Source of the DNA: Amphiura filiformis
Lineage: Eukaryota; Echinodermata; Ophiuroidea; Amphilepidida; Amphiuridae
Assembly (NCBI RefSeq): GCF_039555335.1
Contig: NC_092636.1
Coordinates: forward strand, 56,103,706-56,167,705
Length of the DNA: 64,000 nt
Direction of reading: 5' to 3'
Shown: one piece after another, positions 23,350 through 35,885 of the stretch
How positions within the stretch are numbered: the first letter of the stretch is position 1
Layout of the letters: each line of letters opens with the position of its first letter
Notes under the pieces: model-generated
The model's input: the letters and a program-made list of their open reading frames with translations, nothing else
What the model was told of the DNA's origin: nothing
Database searches by the model: none
Position numbers and translations under genes: made by a program

Positions 23350-23640
23350 CTAATTTGTAAAAATATATTCATAGGCCGCGCCTAGACTAGTATAGCCTAA
23401 AAATTCCTGAATTATATAATGAAAAAAAAACGGGCAAAAAAAATCAATCGCTCCAGTCAGAAAGAAAGAAACGAACAAGAAAAAAGAAAAAAGTGAGAGA
23501 AAAATAAAATAAAATAAAATAGATGGAATGGACCACACAGGGACTCGAACACATACCAAAGTTTTCCAGCTCAAAACTATAGTATTATATAGTCGAACGT
23601 GACCCCAGCGCGCTAACCGATTGAGCTACTGAGTGATCTG
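23350..23640 (-). mobile_element. tRNA-related SINE or tRNA pseudogene
   Basis: On the minus strand, 23628-23609 is an excellent tRNA A box/D arm (TAGCTCAATCGGTTAGCGCG) and 23550-23540 is a B-box-like GTTCGAGTCC. The middle is too long and does not fold into a normal anticodon arm, and the T stem is poor. A T-rich tail follows. This is a SINE head or decayed tRNA, not a working gene. Confidence 0.5.
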
Positions 23641-24715
23641 TGAAATCGATTGATCTCAAACTGACTATTATGGAATAGTGCATACCAGGCTCTTATGATA
23701 AACAATCTCATCACCGCTGTAAATGTCGGAGGTATCGATGGCGAAAAACCTCGATTTTTGCAAAAGTAGCTTAAATTTGGAGTGAAATTCAAATGGTAAA
23801 GGAATCGACATACTTTTGAGAAATAATGTAGGCAGTTAGAAATCAAAATTAATGTTCCACAATCCAGATATCGATAATGTAACATAACAGTGTTTTGTGG
23901 TACAAGATTCTCGAAAATTTTTCCCAAAAACGGGCTAATAAAATTTAATCGGTACTGTTTTTGTTTCTTCCCCATGGCAACATTATTTCTTTGGTCGATT
24001 TGTAGTTCAATACAAAAAAGGAGAAAACAATCACTCGGCGTAGTTTTATACGGAGCGAATATTTGAAAAAAACTGCATGGAACGTGTTTTTGATCTTGTG
24101 AACACGGTGCGTAAAAATGATTTAAACGAAGGATTTTCAAACGGATTCTAAAAATTTGTATAAAGACACAAAAATAATGTTAAGATACGTCCATGCACCA
24201 ACATTTGACTCACTGCGATATTTGATTGCTGAGAAAACGCGGTTTTAGAGAACAACTTTATACGTCTTTTATACGTTTTTTTATACGTTTCTTCGTGTAA
24301 CCTTAATAGTTTTGAGACGCATAATGGGCCGAGGGACATCTCACTAAGGCTATTGACAAAAGCCTGGTGACTGACCTCTCTGTGTGTGAGTGAGCATGGT
24401 ATACGCCATGAGGTCATCTGCTTTTAGACTGCCTCCACGAGTGGCCTACACTGCGCTATAGTTCGGCACATATAAAATCAGAATTGTTGTCAGTTTTTGA
24501 GCTCAATACACACTGTTCTTTCTCAATACGCAAACTAACGACTATCATATCCATTCAACACATATATTCAAGTGCAAGGGAAAAAAATGGCTTCTTTAGA
24601 AGAAAAAATTACGGAGATATTCATCATTTTCTACCCGGTATCCAAAGATTTATCGTCTGAATATCAAATCGTGCATAGCACATTCACATGTATCGATCCC
24701 GGGTATTGATTTTAG
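23641..24715. other. No recognised feature
   Basis: It contains open frames of 175 and 89 codons on the minus strand. They lack recognisable motifs and flanking splice logic. I see nothing else. Confidence 0.3.
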
Positions 24716-25321
24716 TGTCTCTTAGGGTGCATCAAACGCCCCTCATGTCAACCATATTTTTTGTACCTAGTGTCAAACTGTGCCATTTAACTAGAAAAGC
24801 ATCCCCTCCAAATTTAAATTCAATCGGAGGTTGGGAAGGGGGTCCACCGTGAGCTTAAAGTTCGGACAGAGGCAACCAGTAAAAGTCCGGCCAGCAGCTA
24901 TTGAATTATATATATATAGTTATACATATTAATAGCTGCCTTTAGTGAATGTTTTTAAAGTACCTCATATCTCAGACAATACTCAATAAAATGCAAATCC
25001 ATTTGAACTAAGCAAAAAGGCAGCTATTTTCAGATATATTTGAAGTCATAATAATAGCTGCCATGTGCATGTTTCTCTATTTACAGCCATTTCTGCATGG
25101 AAAATGGGTCCATCGCATGCTGCGATTAAAGTTTGCATGATAGGTGCCTTTTACTTAATGACAAATCAATCATGCAGGCAGCTATTTAGTTTTCATTACT
25201 TTATACTGAACATCACTGTGGCTGCCATATGAATAACAATTAATGTAATAAATGTACATCTATGTTGCTTATCAGTCCATATGATATTGGTAAATTAGGT
25301 AACATCATTCAGTTTACGCTC

Positions 25322-25522
25322 TCTCAGATTAGGTGTCCGTTTTCTATCTTGCTCCACCACTTGCAAGACATTTTGATAATGTTCCTAACTCTGGGCAGCA
25401 GCTAGGAAATCTGCACTGAGTTTCACGCCACATTCTGCTGCATCATTTACCACATTGAGCTACATTGACGGCTCTAACTTTGCTAAGCGATTGCAGATAA
25501 ACTGAGGACTCGGGCCAAGTGT
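25322..25522 (-). pseudogene. Decayed protein tail in left foldback arm
   Basis: The minus strand reads VVNDAAECGVKLSADFLAAA, then a stop. After a frame change it resumes with LQVVEQDRKRTPNLRE. The pattern resembles the C-terminal end of multi-copy, uncharacterised invertebrate proteins linked to mobile DNA. I cannot name the family with certainty. Confidence 0.45.
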
Positions 25523-26116
25523 CAACATTGTCTGCTAGGAATTTGTCATTGATCTGCAGGATGGTCATAGTGAACCTTGCCTGCAAAATCAGCTAGGACG
25601 ACTGTTGACTAAGTGATATTCTCAGGGTCAGGGAACTTTGGCTTTCCAAAGCCTGCGCCAAGCGAATATATGGCTTTAGTGCTGCTGCATCAGTTTTAAG
25701 TTCAAGCAGCCTTCTCGCTAAAGCTCGTCTCTATTGTACTGGTACCATTCCACTGAAGAGAGCAAGCGGTGCCATCTCTTCGGTGAGATACATGTACCAC
25801 AGATGTCTGCTCAGGGCTTTGTGGGTTTGCGTGCAGTTGTTGCAACACCGAAATTGATATTGGCAGGACAGGAGGCGCTTGTACAACTGAAGATCATTCC
25901 ATGGCGGGTCAGAAGCAACACTGCATGTTATCCAGCAGGAACTTTAGATTATTGTTGCAAATACAACAAATTCACATATCTTTGGTAGCTGCCCGGGGGG
26001 TAGCTGGTGCTTTGTTGTCACAGTGCCTTGCAGAAGCTGTTCAATGTGATTCTGCATTAGAGAGATTTTGATACTATACAGCAGTTTGGACATACATGAC
26101 TGCTTGAAAGTAATTG

Positions 26117-26310
26117 ATTGGCCCGAGTCCTTAGCTTTACTGCTATCACTTAGCAATGTTAGAGCCGTCAATGTGGTAAATGATGCAGCAGAAAGTGTTG
26201 TGAAACTCATACAGATTTCCTAGCTACTGCCCAGAGTGAGGAACAATCAAATGTCTTGCAAGTGGTGGAGCAATTCAAAGATAGAAAACAGACACCTAAT
26301 CTGAGAAAGC
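26117..26310 (+). pseudogene. Decayed protein tail in right foldback arm
   Basis: The plus strand reads VVNDAAESVVKLIQ, and in the next frame FLATAQSEEQSNVLQVVEQF then KDRKQTPNLRK. It is the inverted partner of 25322-25522. The single frameshift is at a different place from the break in the left copy, so the two decayed independently. Confidence 0.45.
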
Positions 26311-26846
26311 ATATATCATATATGGACTGTTATTCATGTGGCAGCCACAGTGATGTGCAGTATAAAGTAATGAAAACTAAATAGCTGCCTGATTGATTTG
26401 TCATTTAGTTAAAGGCACCTATCATACACAAACTTTAAGCTTGTAGTGCGTGATGGATCCATTTTCCATGCAAAAACAGCTGTAAATAGAGAAACATGCA
26501 CATGGCAGCTATTATTATGACCTCAAATATGTCTGAAAATAGCTGCCTTTTTGCTTAGTTCAAATGGATTTGCATTTGATTGAGTATTGGCTGAGATATG
26601 AAGTACTTTAAAAACTTTCACTATTAAGGCAGCTATTAATGTGTGTGTATAACTGTATATATAATACAATAGCTGCCGGCCGGACTTTTATTGGTTGCCT
26701 CTGTCCGAACTTTAAGCTCACGGTGGACCCCCTTCCTGACCTCCGATTGAATTTAAATTTGGAGGGGATGATTTTCTTGTTAAGTGGCACAGTTTGGCAC
26801 TAGGTACAAAAAATATGGTTGACATGAGGGGCGTTTGACTGTCTCT

Positions 26847-28980
26847 GCTGTACAAAGTAATTATTAACCAGGCGATGTCGGTGTGGGGTGCCTCCACTGG
26901 GTTTTATTTTCGCAAATTTGCATTAGTATATATCTAGTAAAATACTCAGTTTAGCATGTTTAGAAACCTCTGTCACTGATGTATGTGATCTGTGATTTAT
27001 ACTCAACTTTATATTCTACGCATCAGCTTTTGTCCAAAGAAATATTTAAAAAGATGATTATTTTGAGTGCTTTTTATGAGCAGCGAAAAGTCCACTCCAC
27101 GACTTTGTACGTGAGTTCCAATTATTGGAACTAGGCCATGGCCTTATAGGTTTATTAAAGTCAATTTTCTCAGCACAGAAATTCTAAATCCAATTCATAT
27201 TCTGATCAGGGGTGCAAATTGTGATTTCTTCCTCAGGAGCAAGGTGATTAGGCTCAAGATTTCCTCAATCATACTAGGTATAAAACAGCTTAAATCTGCA
27301 CTTCAAAAGATCAGAATGTTAATATGACTTTTTTAAAGAGACTTTATTTGTAAAGTGTTTAAAAAATTGGTATTTTACACTAGCTTAATTGGGGTGAATT
27401 TTGGTGAGACACAGGCTTGTTTCCCCTTTTCTTTTACTTCCCCCGATTTTCTCTTTCATTTTTTGTCAGAGCATGAAGGTAGTAGTTTTTTGTCAGGGGG
27501 CACTCTGCCCTATGTAGTCTTTGTTAAAGACGACTCGACCCACCATCCTTTTCCGAGGAGGGGGGGAGCGGCCTTGCTGACAGTTTCGCTGCCAAGCGGC
27601 GAAGCATGAGGTCGCCACTTGTGTAGCGGCGACCAACGGTTGCTGGGTTGGCTGAGAGCGACCGTTAATTTTACCATGCTATACTCCTACACAGGTTGGT
27701 TGCTGGCGGGTATTTATCAGTTTTCCAGTCTGTAACATAGACTATGCCCTCTGCAGAGTATTTGCTCCATTGCCTCAAGCACCCTTTCAAACTTCATCCC
27801 AAATCTGACATTAGTTTGATAGACTTGTTGACAATATGGTATTGTTTCCTGTTATTTGCATTGAATACCTTGTCTGGTGATGAATTGTAAATATACATTT
27901 TCGGGGCATTATTACCTATTTCCATATTCTAATACCATCACCTTCCTCTTTTGAGGCTCTTATTTTTCAAAATTCCTCACAATTTTGCAGAAATATATAA
28001 CGGCATTCCTCACATCCATTTAGTACCTTTACTCACTGACTTGTTATCTTTTGCCGAGATCTATTTCCCTCTGTATGTCGTCTTCTACCTCACTCACTCC
28101 TCCTCTTCTTCTCCTTTCCTCTTTTCCCTTTTCCTCTTTCTCTCTTCTTTTCTTTTCTTCTCCTCCTTCTTTTTCCTCTCTTTCTTTTTTCTTCTCAAGG
28201 CATTTATTTCCTCAATTTTGACTGTCATTTTGCATCCCTGATTCTGATTTCCCTGATGTGATATTAAGGGAAATCAAACTTCTTTCCTGTTGATCAGTGG
28301 ATGATTGCCATTGTATTATCATTGACCAAGTTTGTTCATGTGCTCAAGAATGTTAAGCTTACACATACATGACATGTACAAGCTATAATACTGTACTATT
28401 AGGTGCAGCGCTAGGCATGATAAACAGGTGGGATAAGCTTACCTCTTCACTTTTCCTCTTAGCTTTTGGTGGATGGCTGAAGTTTGCCAAATGCTCTTTA
28501 TTTTTACGGAAGCATTCAGCTCCATATTTGCAAGGAGTTTTATCGGAATCGTCTTCCATAGCTGCAATATTTCTTCAAAAATCTGAATCTACAGGGTTTT
28601 GTTTACATCCACATTTCCCGCGGTACATTGTTTTGGTGCGGATGACGAAACGCATAATAAGGCAGCTATTTTAAAAAACGGGAATGCCCCAATTTATAGT
28701 CTTAACAAACAGTCGTTTTTTATCAGTTTGGACTGCGTTTGGAGTATGGGACTGGGAGTATTGTTTGCCAGCAGGAACTTGGTTTCAGCCTGTTGAGTTT
28801 CTTTCACTTCGGCTTAAACATTTCCTGGGGAGAGAGAGAGGGGGGGCTCGACTTTGGAAGTGACAGGAATGTGCCGGCGGACAGCAGTTCGAACAGGGGT
28901 CTTTCGGTGAGAGGCTATACACCCAAAACGGCCACCTAGTCTAGTACAGGGAATTCGCCGCCATTTTAGCCAAAGTGGCA
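26847..28980. other. No recognised gene; pyrimidine tract
   Basis: Low-complexity CT-rich DNA at 28085-28200 produces a spurious Ser/Phe/Leu frame. A perfect 7-bp-stem hairpin (GGTCGCC...GGCGACC) lies at about 27612-27636. Nothing else is supported. Confidence 0.35.
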
Positions 28981-28983
28981 TTT

Positions 28984-29348
28984 AATCGGGGGTGGGGTGA
29001 ATTTCCGAACGGCCCGCCAAAAATCGCTTGCCCCCCCCGTCGGCCGCCAAAAATCGCTTGCCCCCTCCCTGTCCGCCCAAAAATCTTTTGCACATGTTAA
29101 ATTTAAACCTTAATGGTCTAGATTATGTTGGGAGCGTGAGCGAGTAGGAAAATTTGCATATTAAAGCGTTTCTGTACTGTTTTCCTAAGCCCTTTTAGCA
29201 TGTTTAGAGCCTTTTATTTAAAAGGCGCCCCATGAATGTGTGCCAAAAGCGCTTGCCCCCCTGTCTCGGCTGGCCACAAATTTCTTGCCCCCCAATTTTA
29301 CCCTCCCCGGCCAGCTGCAGCTGGGGCTCATCAGTATTGCACTGCCCC
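28984..29348 (-). mobile_element. Diverged copy of GGGGCTGTGCAAT MITE
   Basis: Its right end (GGGGCTCATCAGTATTGCACTGCCCC) and interior (GGCGCCCCATGAATG, AATTTTACCCTCCCC) match the element at 29969-30352 in reverse orientation. The left TIR is eroded. Confidence 0.65.
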
Positions 29349-29619
29349 TAAATGTGCTAGGCCTAGGTGCTGCATTCACTAGCATTATAGGCCTACTTTT
29401 TTTCCTCAGGCCTCATACCCCAAATGTCAAAAGAAATCTACACCACCCACTGCTATAAAGAACCTATTAAGTTCTAGGCCTAGGGACTTTCTATTAATTT
29501 AAGGACTAATCCCAATATAGGGCCGATATGACCAAGCAACTGTTAAATTGTGCGGGTTGATTGTAGTTTTACTCCATCTCTGTCTCACATGTATGATGCC
29601 ATCTGAGAGACAATCTCAT

Positions 29620-29800
29620 AATTCTCACGTCTCTTCAGCCTCTCCCTCCCCTCCCCAGGCCCTCCTCTCTCTTTCTCCCCACCCCTTCCCCTTCTCTCGC
29701 TCCCTTTCTTTCGCTCTCCTCGCTCTCCTTTTTTTAGGGACCGCCAGGGGGGGTCGCACCCCCCCCCCCACACACACCCACGGCACCGGCGATGACCCCC
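29620..29800. repeat. CT-rich and C-rich low-complexity tract
   Basis: CTCTCCCT-type sequence, then a C run. It generates Arg/Gly/Glu-rich frames on the opposite strand that are not genes. Confidence 0.75.
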
Positions 29801-29968
29801 TGTAGAAAACATGTGCCTCATAATTCGTCGGCTGAGCTGCATTCCATAGTGGCGTATAGTGATTTTTGATAATTTTTTTAAAAATTGGCATAATATGTTT
29901 TTAATGATGTTCTCTTTCATTTTTCTCATCAGTCAAAATTAGCTAATTAATTAGTATTTGATTAATTA

Positions 29969-30352
29969 GGGGCTGTGCAATAATTATGAGCCCTGGGGAG
30001 GGTAAAATTGGGGGGCAAGAAATTTTGGCGAGCGAAAGGGGGAAGCAATTTTGGCAAGCCGAGAGAGGGGGCACGCATTCATGGGGCGCCTTTTTAATAA
30101 AACGCTCTAAAAAGGCTTCGGAAAACAGTACGGAAATGCTTAAATATGCAAATGATCCTGCTCGCTGCGCTCGCAACATACATCTAGACCATTTAAGGTT
30201 TGCAATTTGGGATCCCAAAAATTTGGCATGTTCAAGAGGGGGGGGGCAAAGAATTTTTTGGCGGGCCGAGAGGGGGGGACAAGCGATTTTGGCGAGCTGT
30301 TTGGAATTTTACCCCTCCCGGGGGAGGGGGCTCATAATTATTGCACAGCCCC
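29969..30352 (+). mobile_element. GGGGCTGTGCAAT MITE, intact ends
   Basis: TIRs are perfect over 25 bp; the first 20 bases are GGGGCTGTGCAATAATTATG. Total length is 384 bp. TTAA follows the right end (30353-30356) and TTAATTA precedes the left, so a TTAA target is plausible. The body contains inverted pairs around GGCGCCTTTTT. Confidence 0.8.
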
Positions 30353-30938
30353 TTAAATGTGGTGTATCGTAATGGTTACAAATTGAAATTTTGTGTTTTC
30401 CAAAGTGGCGCATCAACCATTTTTTATACACATTTTATAATTAAGAAATATCGGCAAAAATGAAAAACATTGCATAGGCCTATCATAGTAGCGCACACCT
30501 CGCTACTTTCCATGGTGACGTATCGGACCTATACGCCACTATATGGAATGAAGCTGATGAAAAGTAACGCTGGCATAGGGATTACACGGCGATTGAGGTG
30601 GCGTAAGGTTAACGTTTAGGTTAGGGTAATTGCTTTTTGCATGTTTTCCATAGTCACATATAATTTTGTAGGGCCTATACTTATTGTTGACAGCAATTAT
30701 GTACGGTATTTCTTTTGAAAAATATATAAAAATAAAATCTAAAATAGGCCTATATAGTTAATCAAAACAGCTGAAAATATACTATTAGATAGAAGAGCGG
30801 CCCCTTTTCAACAATCCTGGATCCGCGACTGAGGTACGCGTAGCTACCTGCACGTTATGACCCTAATGGCTTGCCATATAAGCCACTGTGACAGTGGAAT
30901 AATACAGCCGACGAATACTTCATGAAATTGAATTACTG

Positions 30939-31035
30939 GACACTCAAGTCATCCCCTGGACACTTCATCCCCGTGCATATTCATGCCCGGACATTTCATC
31001 CCTGGACATTTCATCCCCTGAACATTTCATCCCCT
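30939..31035. repeat. Short tandem repeat, about 16-bp unit
   Basis: Units of the form GGACATTTCATCCCCT recur four to five times with variation. Confidence 0.65.
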
Positions 31036-31076
31036 CATGTTAAAAGTTAAAACGCTATTGTAGCGTTCTTTGAGCG

Positions 31077-31242
31077 CAGGGCCGTAGCAAGGTTGTGTGG
31101 CGGCCATGACAAATGTGGGTCGGCCAAAATACAAATAGCCTAATGACCAAATTGAAATAAAGATATAAAGAAAAGCATAACAAATTTCTCAAAAAGTGGG
31201 CCGGCCATGGCATCCCCGGCTGCCCCGCTTGCTACGGCCCTG
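31077..31242. mobile_element. hAT-type MITE with perfect 8-bp target duplication
   Basis: TTTGAGCG flanks both sides (31069-31076, 31243-31250). TIRs are CAGGGCCGTAGCAAG and its exact inverse. At 166 bp it is non-coding and needs a transposase from elsewhere. CAGGG ends with an 8-bp duplication are typical of hAT elements. Confidence 0.85.
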
Positions 31243-31599
31243 TTTGAGCGTGATGGTGAATATGATTAAAAAAACATACCTTCAAAATACCTGCGTTGTC
31301 TTTTTTAAAGACATTTCTTGTTGTCCATTGAAATGCGCTCGCTGTCTACTTTTCAAACCGACTGGTAAGAAAGAGTAATACCCCGGAAGTAAATCATAAC
31401 AGAAAATAGCTGCCGTATGTTGCAAAAAAATCACTAAATTTTCGACCGAATTTGGGAAAACAAGATTCTGCTAAACAGACTGAACGATCGCCGAGACGAA
31501 AGTAGGAATTCTGTGCAAATTTAGTATTGATAGGTTATACAACATACAATACCGGAGCTGCTCCTCCAAAGACAGTTATTTCAGGTATGTTGCATAGTC

Positions 31600-32510
31600 C
31601 AGGCATTGAGTTTTGCAAAGTGACAGGTGTGCTGTAAATCGCACGCCTGGATAACCTGAGGTGTGCTCTTAGGTGTGTTGCAAATCGCACACCTAAATAA
31701 ATCAAGGTGTGCTTTTTTCAAAACTGGTGTATGACTATGATTTCATTTTCAGTTAAAACTTAGCAATATTGTGACTACATGTACTTTTTTAATTGGCCAC
31801 GGTTAAGCTCTGGGGTAATGAACGGTGCATTCTGCAAAGATGTCTTTTAGCTGTAAATTTGCTTTGGTGATAACTTTGCTTGTATCATTCGTGGTTAATT
31901 AAAAAAATACAATAACAAGAAAAAATTATTTTACAAGTTGGTATGCACAAAGGGCAAAGTTGTATTGTGTTCATATCACAATCTACCGTAATTTTTTTAA
32001 TTTTGTTTTTATACATTTTAATATTCCCCCTGGATTTAGAATGTCCCTGGACCTTGGACAAATTGCTAGTGTCATTTGTAATTAATTTAATAAAAAAATA
32101 CAACAAAATTACAAAAGATTTAAAAATTATAAATTCTTGTTTAAAATAGGCAAATTGGTAACTTATGTTCACATAATAATCTATGAATGATTTTCAAATG
32201 CATTTGTTTTGTATGCTTCTTTACATCATAAATAGGTTGCAATGTGAACATCAATTATAAATTTGCCTATTTTGAACATGAATTAATAATTTTTTAAATC
32301 TTTTGTAATTTTTTTTTATTTCTAAAAATTTTTCAGGGACATTCTTAAGTTCCAGGGACATTCTAAATCCAAAAAGAAAACTTAAAAAAAAAAAAAAAAA
32401 ATTTTTTTTTTTTTTTTTTTTTAGGCGTGCGAAAAATCGCACCCCTCGGCGCATTTTCAGGCGTGCGGCGCGTGCGAATCGCACTCGCACGCCTTAAAAC
32501 TCAATGCCTG
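31600..32510. mobile_element. 911-bp TIR element with nested foldback
   Basis: TIRs are CAGGCATTGAGTTTT and its exact inverse. ATAGTC flanks both ends (31594-31599, 32511-32516). Subterminal regions carry repeated dyads of the AGGTGTGC/AATCGCAC type. The centre holds a palindromic foldback module (about 32030-32375) whose arms share GTCCCTGGA with the element at 16840. A poly-A/poly-T junction lies at about 32383-32422. Confidence 0.75.
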
Positions 32511-32813
32511 ATAGTCGTAAATTGATTGACACAAAATAATAAACCTCGCTCACATGACTCGCTGAGTGATATATCACTTTACCGTCTTTCAATGATATCT
32601 CGTGTTCATACATACTCGCTATACATGTACATGCTATACTAACAGCATGCGTGATTGGTCGATAGGCGGAATAAACAAAGTTTAATCCCGGCTATCCGGT
32701 CATAAACAAGCCGCGAGAGAACTGATGCATGCTCGCGAGTAGGAAATTACGCGCCAACGCGCCTATGCTCGCGAGCTATTTACGCAAAGGCCAAAGCGCG
32801 AGTTATATCCAGG

Positions 32814-32847
32814 CTGGACACATCACACTACCGTGTGATGTGTCCAG
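32814..32847. other. Perfect 15-bp-stem hairpin with 4-base loop
   Basis: CTGGACACATCACAC, loop TACC, then the exact inverse. It lies in a locally CpG-rich stretch. It may be part of a decayed element or a bound dyad; nothing decides which. Confidence 0.6.
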
Positions 32848-34330
32848 TTCGTCGCCGAACTTGCATATAACATGGAGAGCTTAGCATAACGGCCTGCCTA
32901 TTTACGCTTCCTGAAAACACTCTTGCACATAACATACAAAACCACAAATTCACTAACTTCAACTTGCACTACCGACACCATGAAAAATATTTTAATTATT
33001 ACCGATCCTTCAGAATACTTGCAAATATTGGCAGTTTCATAAAATCCTGCTGCTGAAAATCGTAAATTCCACAATCTTCTGTCAGATCCAGGTCAGTAAT
33101 CACAGGTGGGCGAATCTACCAGCGTGACAAGACCAGAGATAATAAAAAGGATGAGAGGCCACGCCGCATACAAATAGCTAGCCTGATTGGCAAGCGCCGT
33201 CGCTGGCCAGATCTTCTACGGTCGTGTATGATGAGTAGAGACCATAGAGCCCTATATAGGGCTCTGTGGAAGAAACGGTTCCTAATTTTGAAGCCATGGA
33301 TAATATATTCATTTATACGAGAACCATATTTTGTACCAATCACAGAACAGAATTTCACTTACTCACAGCTGTCAATCATTCTAGTGAAACGTAAGCTCCG
33401 CCTAGTATCAAGGTCTTCTTCTGCGCATTGGTTGTGCGCATTAACTAGCCTCCAGCACAAATCCTGTGCACACGATCAGGTTGGATGGGCGGTTTACGCC
33501 TGGTTTACACAACAGGAACTGCGATGCATCCTAAACTGGATCGTTTCCGTGTATTCACATTGCATGGTGGGCAATTTGCGTAGCTCCACGTTCACAACAG
33601 TTTAAAATCAACACAGGTAAATCCATATAAAAATTAACATGGACACAAAATTGACATAGCTTATGTAATTCAAATAATAAAATGTAATATTATCATGATA
33701 GATGCACGCTTTTATTAAAACTTGAAAAGATTATTAAGTCCAATAATTTGTTTGTGTTAGTTTGCACGAGTCACAAAATGGCGACCCATCACGCATTTTC
33801 TGCATGTGCCGACATTAGTAACTCATAGTGACTGTCCTCAAACTAGCGCCAGTGTGTCTCTTCAGGCCTGATAACTAACCCCAGGTAATTTTATGCAGAA
33901 AGTTTTCTTGCGAACAGCTGCAGGTGACAATTGAAACATGACCACGGCTTGTTTATGTACATGCGTGGGAGGCTTGTACGTCAGCTGACGTGTTTTGGAC
34001 ATGTTCCGTAAAAAAGTGTCGTTTTTCTTCATGAAAAATACCAGCGATGACCAGTTTTTTGTGGGCTATTTGATTTACAGGTATGTCGGTTCGTCATAGG
34101 GTAGAAATGATAGCTGTACAATTTGTATAACATACAGTTTAACATAGGCCTAAACATTTATGGGCACAAATCGACCTTCCGTATTATGCACAAGTATGTG
34201 GAAGTGGCAGGCATAAGCGCGAGTGATGTACACGATGTTCGTGCGCGTCCAAACACGATGGACAGAGCAAGTAAACATTTTCACACAATTTTTAGCGATG
34301 GAAAAACTGGTAGTTTTTAGTCTCAAAATT
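32848..34330. other. No supported gene
   Basis: A dyad (AGAGCCCTATATAGGGCTCT) lies at about 33246-33265. A 125-codon frame on the plus strand starts beside it but shows no family motif and no splice support. Confidence 0.3.
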
Positions 34331-34348
34331 ATGGTATTTTTAGTTGTG

Positions 34349-34546
34349 AGGCCCTATGTCACTTGATCGATAACGCAAAGTATCCTTAAAAAAACAAAAT
34401 ATTTTAGAATATCTCCTGAAATTCAGTGTTACCTTAGAATATCTACTGACATTTTCCGTTATTTTAGAGAATGTTGTGCATTTTTGTGTTTTTTTACAAT
34501 ATTCTGGTCTTTTCTTAGGTTTTATTAAAATGTTTCGTTATTTTGC
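34349..34546 (+). mobile_element. 5' part of AGGCCCTATGTCAC MITE
   Basis: It starts with the TIR AGGCCCTATGTCACTTGATC and matches the complete copy at 35661-35885, but stops before the right TIR. GTTGTG precedes it. Confidence 0.7.
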
Positions 34547-35660
34547 ACTGAAAATTAAGGAAAGTGCCAATTTTGGGCTTCAACTTTTCACTTTTGTACA
34601 CATTCCAATGGAGAATGAAAATTTTTCCTTTGCGGAAAAAAATTTAAAATCTTTCTCGTTTTGATTTTTAAGTTCGTAAGTAGCATATTACTTTTGGGCT
34701 TGGAGAATAAAAAAAAAAAAATTACAATTCAAAGCGACGGGAGTTCCTCAAGTGCGTGTGGTCGGTCCGTCAATATGTGTATGCAGGTACACAGCACAGC
34801 ACTTCCACCCTGCCTGCCAGGTGATTTGACGTGGAAATTCACTCGCGCATCTCAAGCAAGAGCTCTTCAATAATCAAAAATTGAAAATTGCTCAAATGAT
34901 GGGGGGGCAGTGTTTACTCTCTCTGGAAATTGGGTGTGCCAAATGACACATTTTCTTCCCAAATTGGCCCAATTTTGGCCCAGTTCACTAATTGTAATAT
35001 TAGCATTACAAATTTTTGTGAGACAAAAATAATTTTCACTGGGCCAAAATTGAGACATACGGCCTCTGAGTAAACACTGGGGGGGGCATTTTGGGTGGGT
35101 TTTTCGGTATGTGTACGTATCAGGTACACAGCAAATAACTTCCAATTCAACCCTGCCTGCCAGGTGATTTGACGTGGAACTTCACTCGCGCAACCAAGAG
35201 CGCTTCAATGATCCAAAATTGAAAATTGCCCAAATGATGGGGGGGGGGCATTGTGGGTGGGTTTTTCGGGGTGAAAAAATAATATGTTGAAATTGGCCAT
35301 ATTTTTACTCCCATGAATTTCAAAGCACTGACAATTAAGGAAAGTGCCAATTTTGGGCTTCAACTTTTCACTTTTGTACACATTTCAATGGAGAATGAAA
35401 AATTCACATGCGTTTTCCGGAAAATTTTCCTTTATGGAAACAAATTTAAAATCTTTCTCGCTTTTGATTTTTAAGTTCGTAAGTAGCATATTACTTTTGG
35501 GCTTGAGATAAAAAAAAAAAATTACAATTCAAAACGACGCGAGTTCCTCAAGTGCGTGTGGTCGGTCCGTCAATATGTGTATGCAGGTACACAGCACAGC
35601 ACTTCCACCCTGCCTGCCAGGTGATTTGACGTGGAAATTCACTCGCGCATCTCAAGCAAG
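34547..35660. repeat. Duplicated segment lying between the two MITE copies
   Basis: A roughly 320-bp segment (34547-34860) recurs at about 35330-35660, sharing GGAAAGTGCCAATTTTGGGC and CCTGCCTGCCAGGTGATTTG. A third partial copy spans about 35107-35250. The order is segment, partial segment, segment. Confidence 0.75.
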
Positions 35661-35885
35661 AGGCCCTATGTCACTTGATCGATAACGCAAAGTATCCTTA
35701 AAAAAACAAAATATTTTAGAATATCTCCTGAAATTCAGTGTTACCTTAGAATATCTACTGATATTTTCAGTTATTTTAGAGAATGTTGTGCATTTTTGTG
35801 TTTTTTTTACAATATTCTGGTCTTTTCTTAGGTTTTATTAAAATGTTTCGTTATTTTGCGTTATCGATCATGTGACATAGGGCCT
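35661..35885 (+). mobile_element. Complete AGGCCCTATGTCAC MITE
   Basis: TIRs run AGGCCCTATGTCACTTGATC on the left, with an imperfect inverse on the right ending GTGACATAGGGCCT. Length is 225 bp. GTTGTG follows the right end, matching the base string that precedes the other copy. Confidence 0.75.

Larger units (their letters stand above)
24723..26839. mobile_element. 2.1-kb foldback element with coding-derived arms
   Basis: Left arm about 24733-25522 is inverted as about 26117-26839 with indels. Outer ends share GACATGAGGGGCGTTTG. Arms hold alternating ATAGCTGCC and GGCAGCTAT motifs (about 24932, 25017, 25056, 25177), so smaller dyads are nested inside. TGTCTCT occurs at 24716-24722 and 26840-26846 and could be a 7-bp target duplication. 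The roughly 600-bp centre is not inverted. Confidence 0.75.

Noticed and set aside
23613..24140. 175-codon minus-strand open frame
   Set aside because: No recognisable motif, and its 3' end overlaps the tRNA-like SINE head. Length alone is weak evidence in AT-rich DNA.
27951..28241. Ser/Phe/Leu-rich frame resembling a membrane protein
   Set aside because: It is produced by a CT-rich low-complexity tract.
29585..29929. Arg/Glu/Gly-rich frames on the minus strand
   Set aside because: They come from the reverse of CT- and C-rich tracts, not coding sequence.
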